Part shown: in pieces, positions 24,816 to 33,896 of the stretch
Position numbering within the stretch: position 1 is the stretch's first letter
Layout of the letters: every line of letters starts with the position of its first letter
DNA from: Dyadobacter sp. MSC1_007
GTDB taxonomy: Bacteria > Bacteroidota > Bacteroidia > Cytophagales > Spirosomataceae
Assembly: GCF_023667495.1 (NCBI RefSeq)
Contig: NZ_JAMOZL010000005.1
Span: forward strand, 124,001 to 188,000
DNA length: 64,000 nt
Direction: 5' to 3'
Translations under genes and position numbers: made by a program
The notes under the pieces: model-generated
The model's database searches: none
What the model saw: the letters and a program-made list of their open reading frames with translations, nothing else
Told to the model about the DNA's origin: nothing

Positions 24816-27800
24816 ATGAAGAAAGTCTTTACTTTAGGCTTCCTGTCGCTTCTGCTGTTCCTATCGGGAACGGGTTTCGGACAAGACCTGACCATCAAAG
24901 GTAAAGTGCAATCGGCAGACGGGTACCTTCCCGGGGCCAGCATCCTTATCAAAGGCACCAGCCGTGGCAGTACCACAGATGCAAACGGCGAATTTTCCCT
25001 CAGCACACCTGCGAATGCGACCCTCGTTGTCTCCTTCATCGGTTACAAAACCCTGGAACTCCCGGTAGGCTCCAAAACGGATTTTGACATTACTCTGGAA
25101 GAGGACGCGACCCAGTTCAGCGAGATCGTCGTGACGGCATTGGGTATTGCCCGAGAGAAGAAGGCATTGGGTTATGCCGTACAGGAAGTAAGCGGCAAAA
25201 CGCTTACCCAGGCCCGTGAAACCAATTTGGTCAACTCGCTTTCCGGTAGACTGGCGGGTGTGCAGGTAACCAACTCCAATGGCGCGCCTGGTTCTTCGTC
25301 ACGGATGATCATCCGCGGAGCCAGCTCTATTGGCAGTAACAACCAACCTTTGTTCGTAGTGGACGGCGTGCCGGTCGACAATAGCAACTTCGGTTCCGGG
25401 ACCGGCGTCGATTACGGTAATGCGGCCGCTTCGATCAACCCGGACGATGTGGAGACGATCAACGTGTTGAAAGGCCCAAGTGCCGCCGCGCTTTACGGCT
25501 CGCGCGGAGCTAACGGGGTAGTACTGATCACCACCAAAAGTGGCAAGGGCAGTAAAGGCATCGGTGTATCATTCAATACTAATACTGCATTTGAAAGCCC
25601 ATTCAGGTTGCCTAAATGGCAGAATTCTTACGGACAGGGCGCAAAAGGACTGTTTTCCTACGTGGATGGAACGGGTGCCGGCGTGAACGATGGCGTGGAT
25701 GAAAGCTGGGGCCCCAGGCTCGACGGCCGTCTGTTACCTCAGTTCGACTCTCCAATCGCCGCCGACGGGTCACGCACTCCGACGCCCTGGGTCGCGCATC
25801 CGGATAATGTCAATCAGTTTTTCGAAACCGGGCGGTCGCTGACCAACAATGTCGCGATTACCGGTGCTAATGAGAAGGGCGATTTCCGCCTTTCGTTTAC
25901 AGACCTGAACCAGACGGGCATTCTGCCAAATACCGATTACAAACGCCGCACAGTGTCGTTAAATGCAGGTTGGAACCTGACCAATAAGCTCAGTGTACGT
26001 GCAACCGGCAATTATGTGAAGGACGGAAGCGATAACCGCAACAATTTCGGGCTTTACTTTATCTGGTTTGGTCGCCAGGTGGATATGGACAAATTAAAAA
26101 ATTACCACAAGCCTGGCAGTATTTACCAATATAACTGGAACGACAACTACTGGACCAACCCCTATTACCTGCTGAACGAAAGCACTAAAGCCAACGAACG
26201 CGACCGCGTTTACGGCAACTTTTCTGCCACTTACAAGTTCACGGACTGGCTTAATCTCACCGCCCGCACCGGAACGGATTTCTATGAAGACCGCCGTAAA
26301 ACCAAAACAGCTGCGAGACAGGCCAAAATCGGCTCTTCTGCATTGTTTGATGCCTATAATGAGGAGCAAATTTTCGTACGAGAATCGAATTCCGATTTTC
26401 TCCTGAATGCGAATCACAAGTTTGGCGAGTTTGATATCACAGCCAACATCGGCGGCAACCACCGTACCAATTTCGCGCAGCGCAACTACATGGGAGCCAC
26501 CGAGCTGGCGATCCCCCGCGTGTACAATATGGGTAACTCGCGTCAGCGCCCGGTTACGGAAAACAGTTTTATCAAGAAAACGGTGAACAGCTTGTACGCG
26601 TCGGCGAACCTGGGTTTCCGAAATTATCTGTTTGTAGATCTGACAGCCCGGAACGACTGGTCGAGTTCGCTGCCTTCAAACAACCGGTCCTATTTCTACC
26701 CATCGGCAGCGGTGAGTGCGATTGTTACGGACATTTTCAATATCAGATCGTCGGTTTTGTCCTTCGCGAAGGTGCGTGGGGGCTGGGCGCGCGTGGGTAA
26801 CGACACCGATCCGTACCGGCTGGCGAGTACCTACAAATACGAAAACCCTTGGGGAAGCACGCCAAGCCTTTCGGAAAATAATGCATTGCTGAATGCAGAG
26901 TTGAAACCGGAACTTACGTCTTCCTATGAGCTGGGCACCGATATCAGACTGTGGCAAAATCGTGTCGGACTGGACGTTACCTATTACAAGAAGGTTTCTT
27001 CAAACCAGATCCTGGACGTAAATATCTCCAATGCAACGGGTTATCTTTCCAAACTCCTGAATGCAGGTAAGATCGAAAACCAGGGTTTTGAAATTCAGCT
27101 GACTGCTTCGCCAATCAAAACCAAGTCATTTGAATGGGAGGTCGGGCTGAACTGGGCACGCAACAAAAACAAAGTGATTTCGCTGGCCAACAATCTGACC
27201 ACCTACCAGCTGAACACCAGTTACAATGCATTGAACCAAACCACCACTACCAGCAGTTTCCGCGGATTGTCGGTGGAAGCGCGGGTGGGCCAGCCTTATG
27301 GTACTTTCTTTGGAAAAGGGTTTTTGCGCGCACCGGACGGCCAGATCGTTTACGACAAGCAGGGTTACCCGACGATCGACCCGGTAAGCCGCGTGCTGGG
27401 CAACTTTACGCCCGACTGGATCGGCGGGTTCTCGAACACATTCCGATATAAGAACCTCTCACTGAGTACTTTGATTGATGTGAAACATGGGGGCGATATT
27501 TTCTCGCAGTCTATCAACATTGGCCGTTATACGGGTGTTTTGGCGGAAACGACACTGGGACGTGAAGACGGCATTATCGGGGCGGGCGTTGTCAACAAAG
27601 GAACCGCAGCCAGCCCTGAATATGTGGCTAACGACAAGCGCATTACTTCCGAAGAATACCATCATAAGTATTACCTGCTGACCAACAACGAAAACACGAT
27701 TTTCGATGCGAGTTACGTGAAGCTGCGGGAAGTAAAGCTGACCTACGTATTCTCCGGGGCGGCATTCAAAAAACTCCCGTTCCGCGATATTGCTATTTCG

Positions 27801-27953
27801 GTGGTGGGAAGAAACCTGGCGCTGCTGAAAAGCAACCTGCCGCATATTGATCCGGAAACAAGCTACTATAACGACGGCAACCTGCAAGGCATTGAAAACG
27901 GTCAGATCCCTACGACCCGTACTGTTGGATTCAATGTCAGTTTTAAACTGTAA
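24816..27953 (+). CDS. SusC/RagA family TonB-linked outer membrane protein
   Basis: A 1045-residue TonB-dependent transporter. A signal peptide (about 1-22) precedes a carboxypeptidase-D-like regulatory domain (DLTIKGKVQSADGYLPGASILIKGTSRG, about 24-105). Next come the SusC signature FSEIVVTALGIAREKKALGYAV, a plug domain (about 130-240; GASSIGSNNQPLFVVDGVPVDN, LKGPSAAALYGSRGANGVVLITT) and a large beta-barrel ending GFNVSFKL, with the C-terminal aromatic/hydrophobic residue expected for barrel assembly. With the SusD-type lipoprotein encoded 26 bases downstream it should form an outer-membrane pair importing an oligomer. No glycoside hydrolase or sigma/anti-sigma gene adjoins, so the substrate is open. 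Confidence 0.95.
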   Translation: MKKVFTLGFLSLLLFLSGTGFGQDLTIKGKVQSADGYLPGASILIKGTSRGSTTDANGEFSLSTPANATLVVSFIGYKTLELPVGSKTDFDITLEEDATQFSEIVVTALGIAREKKALGYAVQEVSGKTLTQARETNLVNSLSGRLAGVQVTNSNGAPGSSSRMIIRGASSIGSNNQPLFVVDGVPVDNSNFGSGTGVDYGNAAASINPDDVETINVLKGPSAAALYGSRGANGVVLITTKSGKGSKGIGVSFNTNTAFESPFRLPKWQNSYGQGAKGLFSYVDGTGAGVNDGVDESWGPRLDGRLLPQFDSPIAADGSRTPTPWVAHPDNVNQFFETGRSLTNNVAITGANEKGDFRLSFTDLNQTGILPNTDYKRRTVSLNAGWNLTNKLSVRATGNYVKDGSDNRNNFGLYFIWFGRQVDMDKLKNYHKPGSIYQYNWNDNYWTNPYYLLNESTKANERDRVYGNFSATYKFTDWLNLTARTGTDFYEDRRKTKTAARQAKIGSSALFDAYNEEQIFVRESNSDFLLNANHKFGEFDITANIGGNHRTNFAQRNYMGATELAIPRVYNMGNSRQRPVTENSFIKKTVNSLYASANLGFRNYLFVDLTARNDWSSSLPSNNRSYFYPSAAVSAIVTDIFNIRSSVLSFAKVRGGWARVGNDTDPYRLASTYKYENPWGSTPSLSENNALLNAELKPELTSSYELGTDIRLWQNRVGLDVTYYKKVSSNQILDVNISNATGYLSKLLNAGKIENQGFEIQLTASPIKTKSFEWEVGLNWARNKNKVISLANNLTTYQLNTSYNALNQTTTTSSFRGLSVEARVGQPYGTFFGKGFLRAPDGQIVYDKQGYPTIDPVSRVLGNFTPDWIGGFSNTFRYKNLSLSTLIDVKHGGDIFSQSINIGRYTGVLAETTLGREDGIIGAGVVNKGTAASPEYVANDKRITSEEYHHKYYLLTNNENTIFDASYVKLREVKLTYVFSGAAFKKLPFRDIAISVVGRNLALLKSNLPHIDPETSYYNDGNLQGIENGQIPTTRTVGFNVSFKL

Positions 27954-27979
27954 GCTATTTATCCTAACTGATTTTCAGC

Positions 27980-29440
27980 ATGAAAAGCATCATACATTCA
28001 TTCAAATCTAAAACTCTGCTGGCGGCGGCGATCGTCTGTTTGTCTGCCTGCACCGGCGATTTCGACGAAATCAATACCAATAATAACAGCGCTGCGACCG
28101 GCACTGCGGACCTTTTTCTTCCACACGGCATTCAGAGCGCGGTAGATCTCTATTGGGGCGGGTCCATCGGCCAGGATATCGGCGACGGCTTTTCCCAGCA
28201 TTGGGCGCGTATCCAGTACACCGACGTTGACCAGTACACCGTTTCATCGGATGTTTACACTACGGGCTGGCAAACGCTGTACATCGAATCGCTGGCCGAT
28301 TATCAACGCATTTCCAAGATTGCGGAAGAGTCCGGTAATACGAATTACAAGGCAGTAGCCACGATCCTTCGCTCCTGGACCTTTTTGCTTCTGACCGATA
28401 TTTACGGCGATATTCCCTACACCGACGCGCTCCAAGGCCTGGAAGACAAATTGCTCCCTAAGTACGATCCGCAAAAAAATGTATATGCCGGTCTGATCGG
28501 CGAACTGAAAACCGCGGGTGAAACCATTGACCTCGCAGACAAAAACAAGGCGATCGCCGGCGATATCCTACTGAACGGCAACCTTACCAAATGGAAAAAG
28601 TTCGCCAATTCCCTGAGCCTACGGATACTGGCCAGAATGATTGGCAAAGCTGATGCGCCAATTGACGTCAAAGCTGAGATCACCCGCATTCTGAGCGATC
28701 CGGCCAAGTATCCGGTGCTCGAATCCGTGGCTGATAACATCCAGTTGAACTACCTGGACGCTACCAATAATAACAACCCGATTAACCAGAACCGCAAAAC
28801 ACGTGACGACCACCGTGTGAGCGCGACGCTGGTTAACAAACTGACTGCATTGGACGACGCCAGGCTCGCCGTTTACGCCAACAAGCCAGCCGATGGCGGA
28901 GATTTCAAAGGGGTTCCCAATGGCCTTTCCTCTTCCGATGCCAATGCGCTGGGGCTTTCCAAAACTTCCAAAGTAGGGGATTATTTCGTGGCTGCGACCG
29001 CCCCCGGCGTCATCATGAGCTACGCCGAGTTGTTGTTCCTGAAAGCCGAATTCGCCTACAAAGGCATAGCTGCGGCGGGCGATGCATCCAAAAATTACAC
29101 GGATGGCATTACCGCTTCCTTCGCACAGTACAAATTGACTGTTCCCGCGGCATACCTGGCCGCCAATGCCCTGAAAGCGGGCGAAGCCGGTTTTACGCAG
29201 ATCATGGAGCAAAAATGGATTGCGCTTTATGGCCAGGGTGTGGAAGCCTGGACAGAGTATCGCCGGACGGGCATTCCAGCTCTTGTTCCTCCTGTTTTGA
29301 ATACCAACGGAAATGTCATTCCAACGCGGTTGCCATACCCGGGCTCGGAGGAGTCGCTGAATTATGAGAACTTTTCAGCGGCACTTACCGCACAGGGTGG
29401 CAAGAATGACATGAAAATGAAGCTTTGGTTTGCAAAATAA
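27980..29440 (+). CDS. SusD/RagB family outer membrane lipoprotein (SusD-like_2 type)
   Basis: A 486-residue lipoprotein with lipobox LSAC (Cys24) followed by TGDFDEINTNNN. The sequence follows the SusD-like_2 subfamily: YADYQRI-like ESLADYQRISKIAEESGNTNYKAVA, ILRSWTFLLLTDIYGDIPYTDAL, FANSLSLRILARM, and MSYAELLFLKAEFAYKGI near the C-terminus. Such proteins cap the SusC channel on the cell surface and bind the ligand. This subfamily accompanies transporters for peptides and diverse compounds as well as glycans, so a carbohydrate role should not be assumed. A terminator follows at 29461. Confidence 0.93.
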   Translation: MKSIIHSFKSKTLLAAAIVCLSACTGDFDEINTNNNSAATGTADLFLPHGIQSAVDLYWGGSIGQDIGDGFSQHWARIQYTDVDQYTVSSDVYTTGWQTLYIESLADYQRISKIAEESGNTNYKAVATILRSWTFLLLTDIYGDIPYTDALQGLEDKLLPKYDPQKNVYAGLIGELKTAGETIDLADKNKAIAGDILLNGNLTKWKKFANSLSLRILARMIGKADAPIDVKAEITRILSDPAKYPVLESVADNIQLNYLDATNNNNPINQNRKTRDDHRVSATLVNKLTALDDARLAVYANKPADGGDFKGVPNGLSSSDANALGLSKTSKVGDYFVAATAPGVIMSYAELLFLKAEFAYKGIAAAGDASKNYTDGITASFAQYKLTVPAAYLAANALKAGEAGFTQIMEQKWIALYGQGVEAWTEYRRTGIPALVPPVLNTNGNVIPTRLPYPGSEESLNYENFSAALTAQGGKNDMKMKLWFAK

Positions 29441-29460
29441 TTGCATATCCATAAGTACAA

Positions 29461-29509
29461 AAAAGAAAAACGGGTCAGATGCGTGCGGCATCCGGCCCGT
29501 TTTTCTTTT
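29461..29509. terminator. Terminator between the SusD gene and the barrel-protein gene
   Basis: AAAAGAAAAACGGG (29461-29474) pairs with CCCGTTTTTCTTTT (29496-29509), with an extra inner stem GATGC/GCATC. T-rich flanks on both strands allow it to act for both convergent genes. Confidence 0.88.
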
Positions 29510-29524
29510 AATACACTTATGTTA

Positions 29525-30286
29525 TTAAAATGATATTCCTAACCCCGCACCGATATTGGCCACGCCTACAAACCGCTTCTCGTTGATCGGTATACCTACT
29601 TCATAGGTGTCCAATTTCACGTTCACAGCGACATCTTTCAACTGTGCCTCGGTAGCAAGAAAATCTCCCGACATGTGAAAATAAAGCGCGCCAGCCAGCG
29701 GAATGCGAAGGCTTAAACCCGCGCCAACCCCGAAATCCTTGGTGGAGGCGGGGCTCAAATGCACGAGGATCGTGTTTTTGCCAGATTGGAAAGTACCCGT
29801 CATGTCCACTGTGGGCGATGTAACCTGCACCAGTCCGCCCTGGACGTGGCCTTCGATTTGTACACGGTTGAAGTTCAAAAATATGGCAGGGCCGATCATC
29901 GCTGCATTAAATTTCCAGCGTGATACATCGGTCTGCCAGGAATGCGAAGTCGTTTCATTGATAAGTCCCTTTATTTCTTCTACTCTGCGGTTAGCAATAT
30001 CAATAATCGGTTCGGGCTTGGTCGTGTTCTTATTGAGACTGCCTGAAATTTTCAATCCAAACCAGCGGGCGATCCGAAAATCATAACTAACCTGACCATA
30101 ATAGCCTGCGCCTGTGAGACCGGCAAACGGGTCATTCAACTTTTCACGTGCGAGCTCGCCTACCGGAAGACTGTACCCGGCTGTTACCGAAAAGAAACTT
30201 CTGTTGTCATTCTGGGCATTTGCGTTGGTTTGAGTAAATAAGAAAAATGCAAACAGTAACGAGAGAACCCTGAGCGTAATATTCAT
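29525..30286 (-). CDS. Outer membrane beta-barrel protein of unknown function
   Basis: A 253-residue protein with a clear Sec signal peptide (VLSLLFAFFLFTQTNANAQ) and alternating amphipathic strands: FFSVTAGYSLPVGELA, AGYYGQVSYDFRIARWFGLKISGSLN, MIGPAIFLNFNRVQIEGHVQGGLVQV, GVGAGLSLRIPLAGALYFHMSGDFLAT, and a final VANIGAGLGISF. The pattern and the terminal Phe fit a small 8- to 10-stranded outer-membrane barrel of the OmpW/OMP_b-brl kind common in Bacteroidota. No specific function can be assigned. It is transcribed alone and converges on the SusD gene. Confidence 0.75.
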   Translation of the reverse strand: MNITLRVLSLLFAFFLFTQTNANAQNDNRSFFSVTAGYSLPVGELAREKLNDPFAGLTGAGYYGQVSYDFRIARWFGLKISGSLNKNTTKPEPIIDIANRRVEEIKGLINETTSHSWQTDVSRWKFNAAMIGPAIFLNFNRVQIEGHVQGGLVQVTSPTVDMTGTFQSGKNTILVHLSPASTKDFGVGAGLSLRIPLAGALYFHMSGDFLATEAQLKDVAVNVKLDTYEVGIPINEKRFVGVANIGAGLGISF

Positions 30287-30496
30287 GAATATGGCCGGTT
30301 TGAGAGAAGAACTGATGAGTCAAACTAAATTTCCAGCTAAGGTAACATGAAACATCCCTGTTTTATTACATTTTAAGTTGACTACTTCGTTTGGGGAAAT
30401 TTTATCAACACAATGTTATATAAATCGGCCAAAAAGTGCCGAAACGGGCCTGGTATAGAAATGTTACGGTGAATTTCAAACTAAATCATTAAACCC

Positions 30497-30748
30497 ATGA
30501 ACAGGCAAGAAACAGATAGGGAAGCAAGAGCCACCAAAAACGTGAAAAACGTCTGGAAGTGGATCGTCGGCGTAGGTATCCTGCTTTCGCTGATCGCTTG
30601 GTTTGGCGGCTTCTTCAACCACGATAAAAATTGGGGAGAAGCGAATAAACCCGGCGAATCGACCGTCGTAACCGACACAGTTGCTTCCGATACCGGATCG
30701 AAAATGCGGTCTGACACTGTGATGGAACACGTCCGTGGAACCAAATAG
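30497..30748 (+). CDS. Small single-pass membrane protein, hypothetical
   Basis: An 83-residue product: a charged N-terminus (NRQETDREARATKNVKNVWK), one hydrophobic segment WIVGVGILLSLIAWFGGFF at about 23-41, and a polar Thr/Ser/Asp-rich tail (STVVTDTVASDTGSKMRSDTV). The positive-inside rule suggests the N-terminus stays in the cytoplasm and the tail is periplasmic. Codon use and an ATG after AAACCC support a real gene, although I recognise no family. It ends three bases before the stop of the convergent FAD/Fe-S gene. Confidence 0.6.
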   Translation: MNRQETDREARATKNVKNVWKWIVGVGILLSLIAWFGGFFNHDKNWGEANKPGESTVVTDTVASDTGSKMRSDTVMEHVRGTK

Positions 30749-30751
30749 GCG

Positions 30752-33712
30752 CTATTTAATCAGTGCATCGTATAAAATTTCGACTGGATGCATTGCTTTG
30801 CGTCCGGTGCCGTCTTTGATCTGATGGCGACAACTTGTCCCGGCAGCCGCGATGATCACTTCTTCGGGTTGCTGCCGGACAGTTGGGAACAATACCAGTT
30901 CGCCGATCTGCATCGAAACTTCAAAATGTTCCTCTTCATATCCGAAAGACCCGGCCATACCGCAGCATCCCGAGGGAATCAGCTGGACGTGATAGTTTTC
31001 AGGCAACGATAATGCTTTTTTGGAGGCCGTTAACGTCGAAAGCGCCTTTTGGTGGCAATGACCATGAAGTTTGATCAGTTGGTTTTTACCAGCAAAAGCA
31101 CTTTTCTGAATACGTTTTTCGTCAATTTCCCTGGCGATAAATTCCTCAAAAAGCAGCGCATTTTCAGCAATTTTAACTGCATCATCGCGATCACTTTCTG
31201 GAACCAGATCGACATATTCATCCCGAAAAGACAAAATCGCCGATGGTTCAATGCCTATTAACGGCGAATCGTAAGTGATTTTATCTTTTAAGAGGGTTAC
31301 ATTCCGTACAGCGAGTTTCTGTGCTTCTTTCACAAATCCTTTCGACAAGTAAGACCTGCCCGACTCGACATGCTCGGGTATTTCAACCTCATACCCTAGC
31401 TTTTCAAGCAATAGAACTGCCTTTTTACCAACTTCGGCATCATTATAGTTCGTGAACTCGTCGCAAAACAAATACACCTTCCGCGCATGAAGCGGTGCCA
31501 GCTTGCTCTTTTTAACCTGGTGCTTGTCCCACCAGGTTTTCAGTGTTTCACTGTCGAGTCGCGGCATAGAGCGTTCCGGATGGAAACCGACCATTTTATT
31601 TGCAATCTTCCTTAAAGCGGGCGTCCCGAATACGCCATTAAACGCCCACGGCGCGATAGACGCCAGTTTCATTTGTTTGGAAAAATTGGCGATTAGCTTG
31701 CTGCGCAGCGGAATGCCGTGATTTTCATAGTATTGTTGGGTAAATTCCGCCTTCATTTTACCAACATCCACACTCGATGGGCATTCGGATTTACAGCCTT
31801 TGCATGAAAGGCAAAGATCCAACACCTCTTTCACCATATCCTGCGTGACCGATTTCTGCTTCTCTTTTGCAGGTGTCAGGTATTGTCTGAGAATGTTTGC
31901 GCGGGCACGCGTAGTATCGCGTTCGCGACGGGTGGCCATGTAACTGGGGCACATTGTGCCGCCTGTCAGCTCGGTTTTACGGCAATCACCGGAGCCGCTG
32001 CATTTCTCTGCCAGACGGAGCATTCCTTCCTGTCTTGAAAAATCAAACAATGTATCGATCTGCGGCTGTGGCTTGTCCTGCTCATAACGTAGAAACTCAT
32101 TCATGGGCGGCGTATCCACGATTTTGTTGGCATTGAATATGCCATCCGGGTCCCAGATCCGCTTCACTTGCCTGAACATTTCATACACTTCCTCACCCAT
32201 CATAAAAGGGATAAACTCTCCCCGCAGACGCCCATCTCCATGCTCTCCGGACAATGCACCGTTGTATTTTTTTACCAATGCGGCTGTATCTGCCAGCACA
32301 TCCCTGAATTGCTGCTTGCCTTCACTGGTTTTCAGGTTAATGAGCGGTTCTACGTGCAGCTCACCTGCTCCCGCGTGGGCATAATAGGAGGCATGCAAAC
32401 CATGATTTTTAAGTAGAATTTCTAAGTCATCTATATAAGCGGGTAGATCCTCAACCGCAACGGCACAATCCTCAATAAGGTTAACCGGCTGTGTATCACC
32501 GGGTAAATTACGAATTAGTCCTAATCCTGCTTTCCTGATATCCCAAGCCTTATTAGCGTCGTCCCCAAAAAGAAGCGGATAAGCATACCCCAGATTTTCC
32601 GCTTTCAATTGTGCGATCAATGCTGCCGCCTGTTGCTCTACATCCTCATTAGCTACACCCCAAAACTCGACCATCAGCATCGCAGCAGGATCGCCCTGCA
32701 TGAAAAACCGGTTTTTGGAATACACATTATGGTTTTGGGTAAAATCCATGATGTATTTATCTACCAGTTCCGAAGCCTTGGGGTTATACAACATTGCGAC
32801 GCGGTTCGCGTGCAATGCTTCTGCCAGCGACTGCGTATGTACGCATATAACGCCCACAGAAGCGGGCGGAACGTCCACCAATGCGATTTTTGCCTCTGTT
32901 ACGAAACATAAAGTGCCTTCGGAGCCTGCAATGAGGTTACAGAGGTTAATCTGTCCTTTTTCAAAGTTCCTTACCAGCGTATCCAGCGCATAGCCTGAAT
33001 TCCTGCGGGTGACAGACGGTTTGGGAAATTGCTTTTTGATCAGGTCCTGATCCACCGGATTGGAAATAAGGCCAAACATACCAGCCCGGATCGACTGCTG
33101 GCGTTGCCCGTTGAGTTGTTGAGCACCGATCACCTTCGTAAATTCCTCGACCGGTTGATTATTAAAAACCGCTTCTGAACCATCCGATAACAATGCTTTT
33201 ACTTCTAAAAGATGATCGCGCGTGGCACCCCAGGTGATCGAATGCAGCCCGCAGGAGTTATTTCCGATCATTCCGCCGATCATTGCCCGGCTAGCGGTCG
33301 AAGTTTCCGGGCCGAAAAGTAATCCATAGGCCGCCAGATGTTTGTTCAGATCGTCGCGGATTACGCCTGGTTGCACGCGTACCCATTTTTCTTCCGCATT
33401 CACTTCCAATATCTTCCCAAAATGCTTCGAAATGTCCACGACTATTCCATTACCCACAACCTGTCCAGCCAGCGATGTTCCGGCGGCCCTGGGTATCAGC
33501 GTTACTTTGTTGTTTTTTGCAAAATCGATCAGCACGCGAATATCCTCCTGCGTTCTCGGCAGCGCTACCGCCAGTGGCATTTCCTGATAAACGGAAGCGT
33601 CTGTCGCATAAATGGCTTTCTGAGCGGCGTGCAGTGTGGAATCATCAAAATATAATTCCCCTTCAAAACGGGAGCGAAGTGTGTTGAACTGAAATTGTGA
33701 AATGCGGGCCAT
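30752..33712 (-). CDS. FAD-linked and Fe-S-binding oxidoreductase (YdiJ/GlcD-GlpC fusion type)
   Basis: A 986-residue fusion. The N-terminal half is an FAD_binding_4/PCMH domain (LIPRAAGTSLAGQVVGNGIVVDISK near residue 73, GGMIGNNSCGLHSITWGATRDHL near 147) plus an FAD-oxidase C-terminal domain (LSGEHGDGRLRG near 490). The second half is an iron-sulfur module with CSGSGDCRKT...MCPSY and CLSCKGCKSECPSSVD, and ends in a heterodisulfide-reductase CCG domain (HGHCHQKAL, PSGCCGMAGSFGYE). E. coli YdiJ, a D-2-hydroxyglutarate dehydrogenase, has this architecture and size; D-lactate or glycolate are alternative substrates. It would pass electrons from a 2-hydroxy acid through FAD and Fe-S clusters to the respiratory chain. 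The gene is not clustered with related functions. Confidence 0.9.
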   Translation of the reverse strand: MARISQFQFNTLRSRFEGELYFDDSTLHAAQKAIYATDASVYQEMPLAVALPRTQEDIRVLIDFAKNNKVTLIPRAAGTSLAGQVVGNGIVVDISKHFGKILEVNAEEKWVRVQPGVIRDDLNKHLAAYGLLFGPETSTASRAMIGGMIGNNSCGLHSITWGATRDHLLEVKALLSDGSEAVFNNQPVEEFTKVIGAQQLNGQRQQSIRAGMFGLISNPVDQDLIKKQFPKPSVTRRNSGYALDTLVRNFEKGQINLCNLIAGSEGTLCFVTEAKIALVDVPPASVGVICVHTQSLAEALHANRVAMLYNPKASELVDKYIMDFTQNHNVYSKNRFFMQGDPAAMLMVEFWGVANEDVEQQAAALIAQLKAENLGYAYPLLFGDDANKAWDIRKAGLGLIRNLPGDTQPVNLIEDCAVAVEDLPAYIDDLEILLKNHGLHASYYAHAGAGELHVEPLINLKTSEGKQQFRDVLADTAALVKKYNGALSGEHGDGRLRGEFIPFMMGEEVYEMFRQVKRIWDPDGIFNANKIVDTPPMNEFLRYEQDKPQPQIDTLFDFSRQEGMLRLAEKCSGSGDCRKTELTGGTMCPSYMATRRERDTTRARANILRQYLTPAKEKQKSVTQDMVKEVLDLCLSCKGCKSECPSSVDVGKMKAEFTQQYYENHGIPLRSKLIANFSKQMKLASIAPWAFNGVFGTPALRKIANKMVGFHPERSMPRLDSETLKTWWDKHQVKKSKLAPLHARKVYLFCDEFTNYNDAEVGKKAVLLLEKLGYEVEIPEHVESGRSYLSKGFVKEAQKLAVRNVTLLKDKITYDSPLIGIEPSAILSFRDEYVDLVPESDRDDAVKIAENALLFEEFIAREIDEKRIQKSAFAGKNQLIKLHGHCHQKALSTLTASKKALSLPENYHVQLIPSGCCGMAGSFGYEEEHFEVSMQIGELVLFPTVRQQPEEVIIAAAGTSCRHQIKDGTGRKAMHPVEILYDALIK

Positions 33713-33854
33713 TGGAATAGTGGATATGAAAAGACGAAGTTAATTCACGTATGCTATTTATGCTTTTAAAAACTGCATTAATCCAAATCCGGGCTACGCA
33801 GAGTAAGCGAGTAAAGTGAATACCACCAAGGGTTACGTATATTGGCACAGTTTT

Positions 33855-33862
33855 TACATTTG
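33855..33862 (+). promoter_or_regulatory. Candidate -7 element upstream of the TlpA-like gene
   Basis: TACATTTG matches TAnnTTTG exactly, 34 bases before the ATG at 33897; a -33 partner is not obvious. Confidence 0.4.
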
Positions 33863-33896
33863 ACCAACTTGGTTAAACTGTTCACTATTCAAGAAG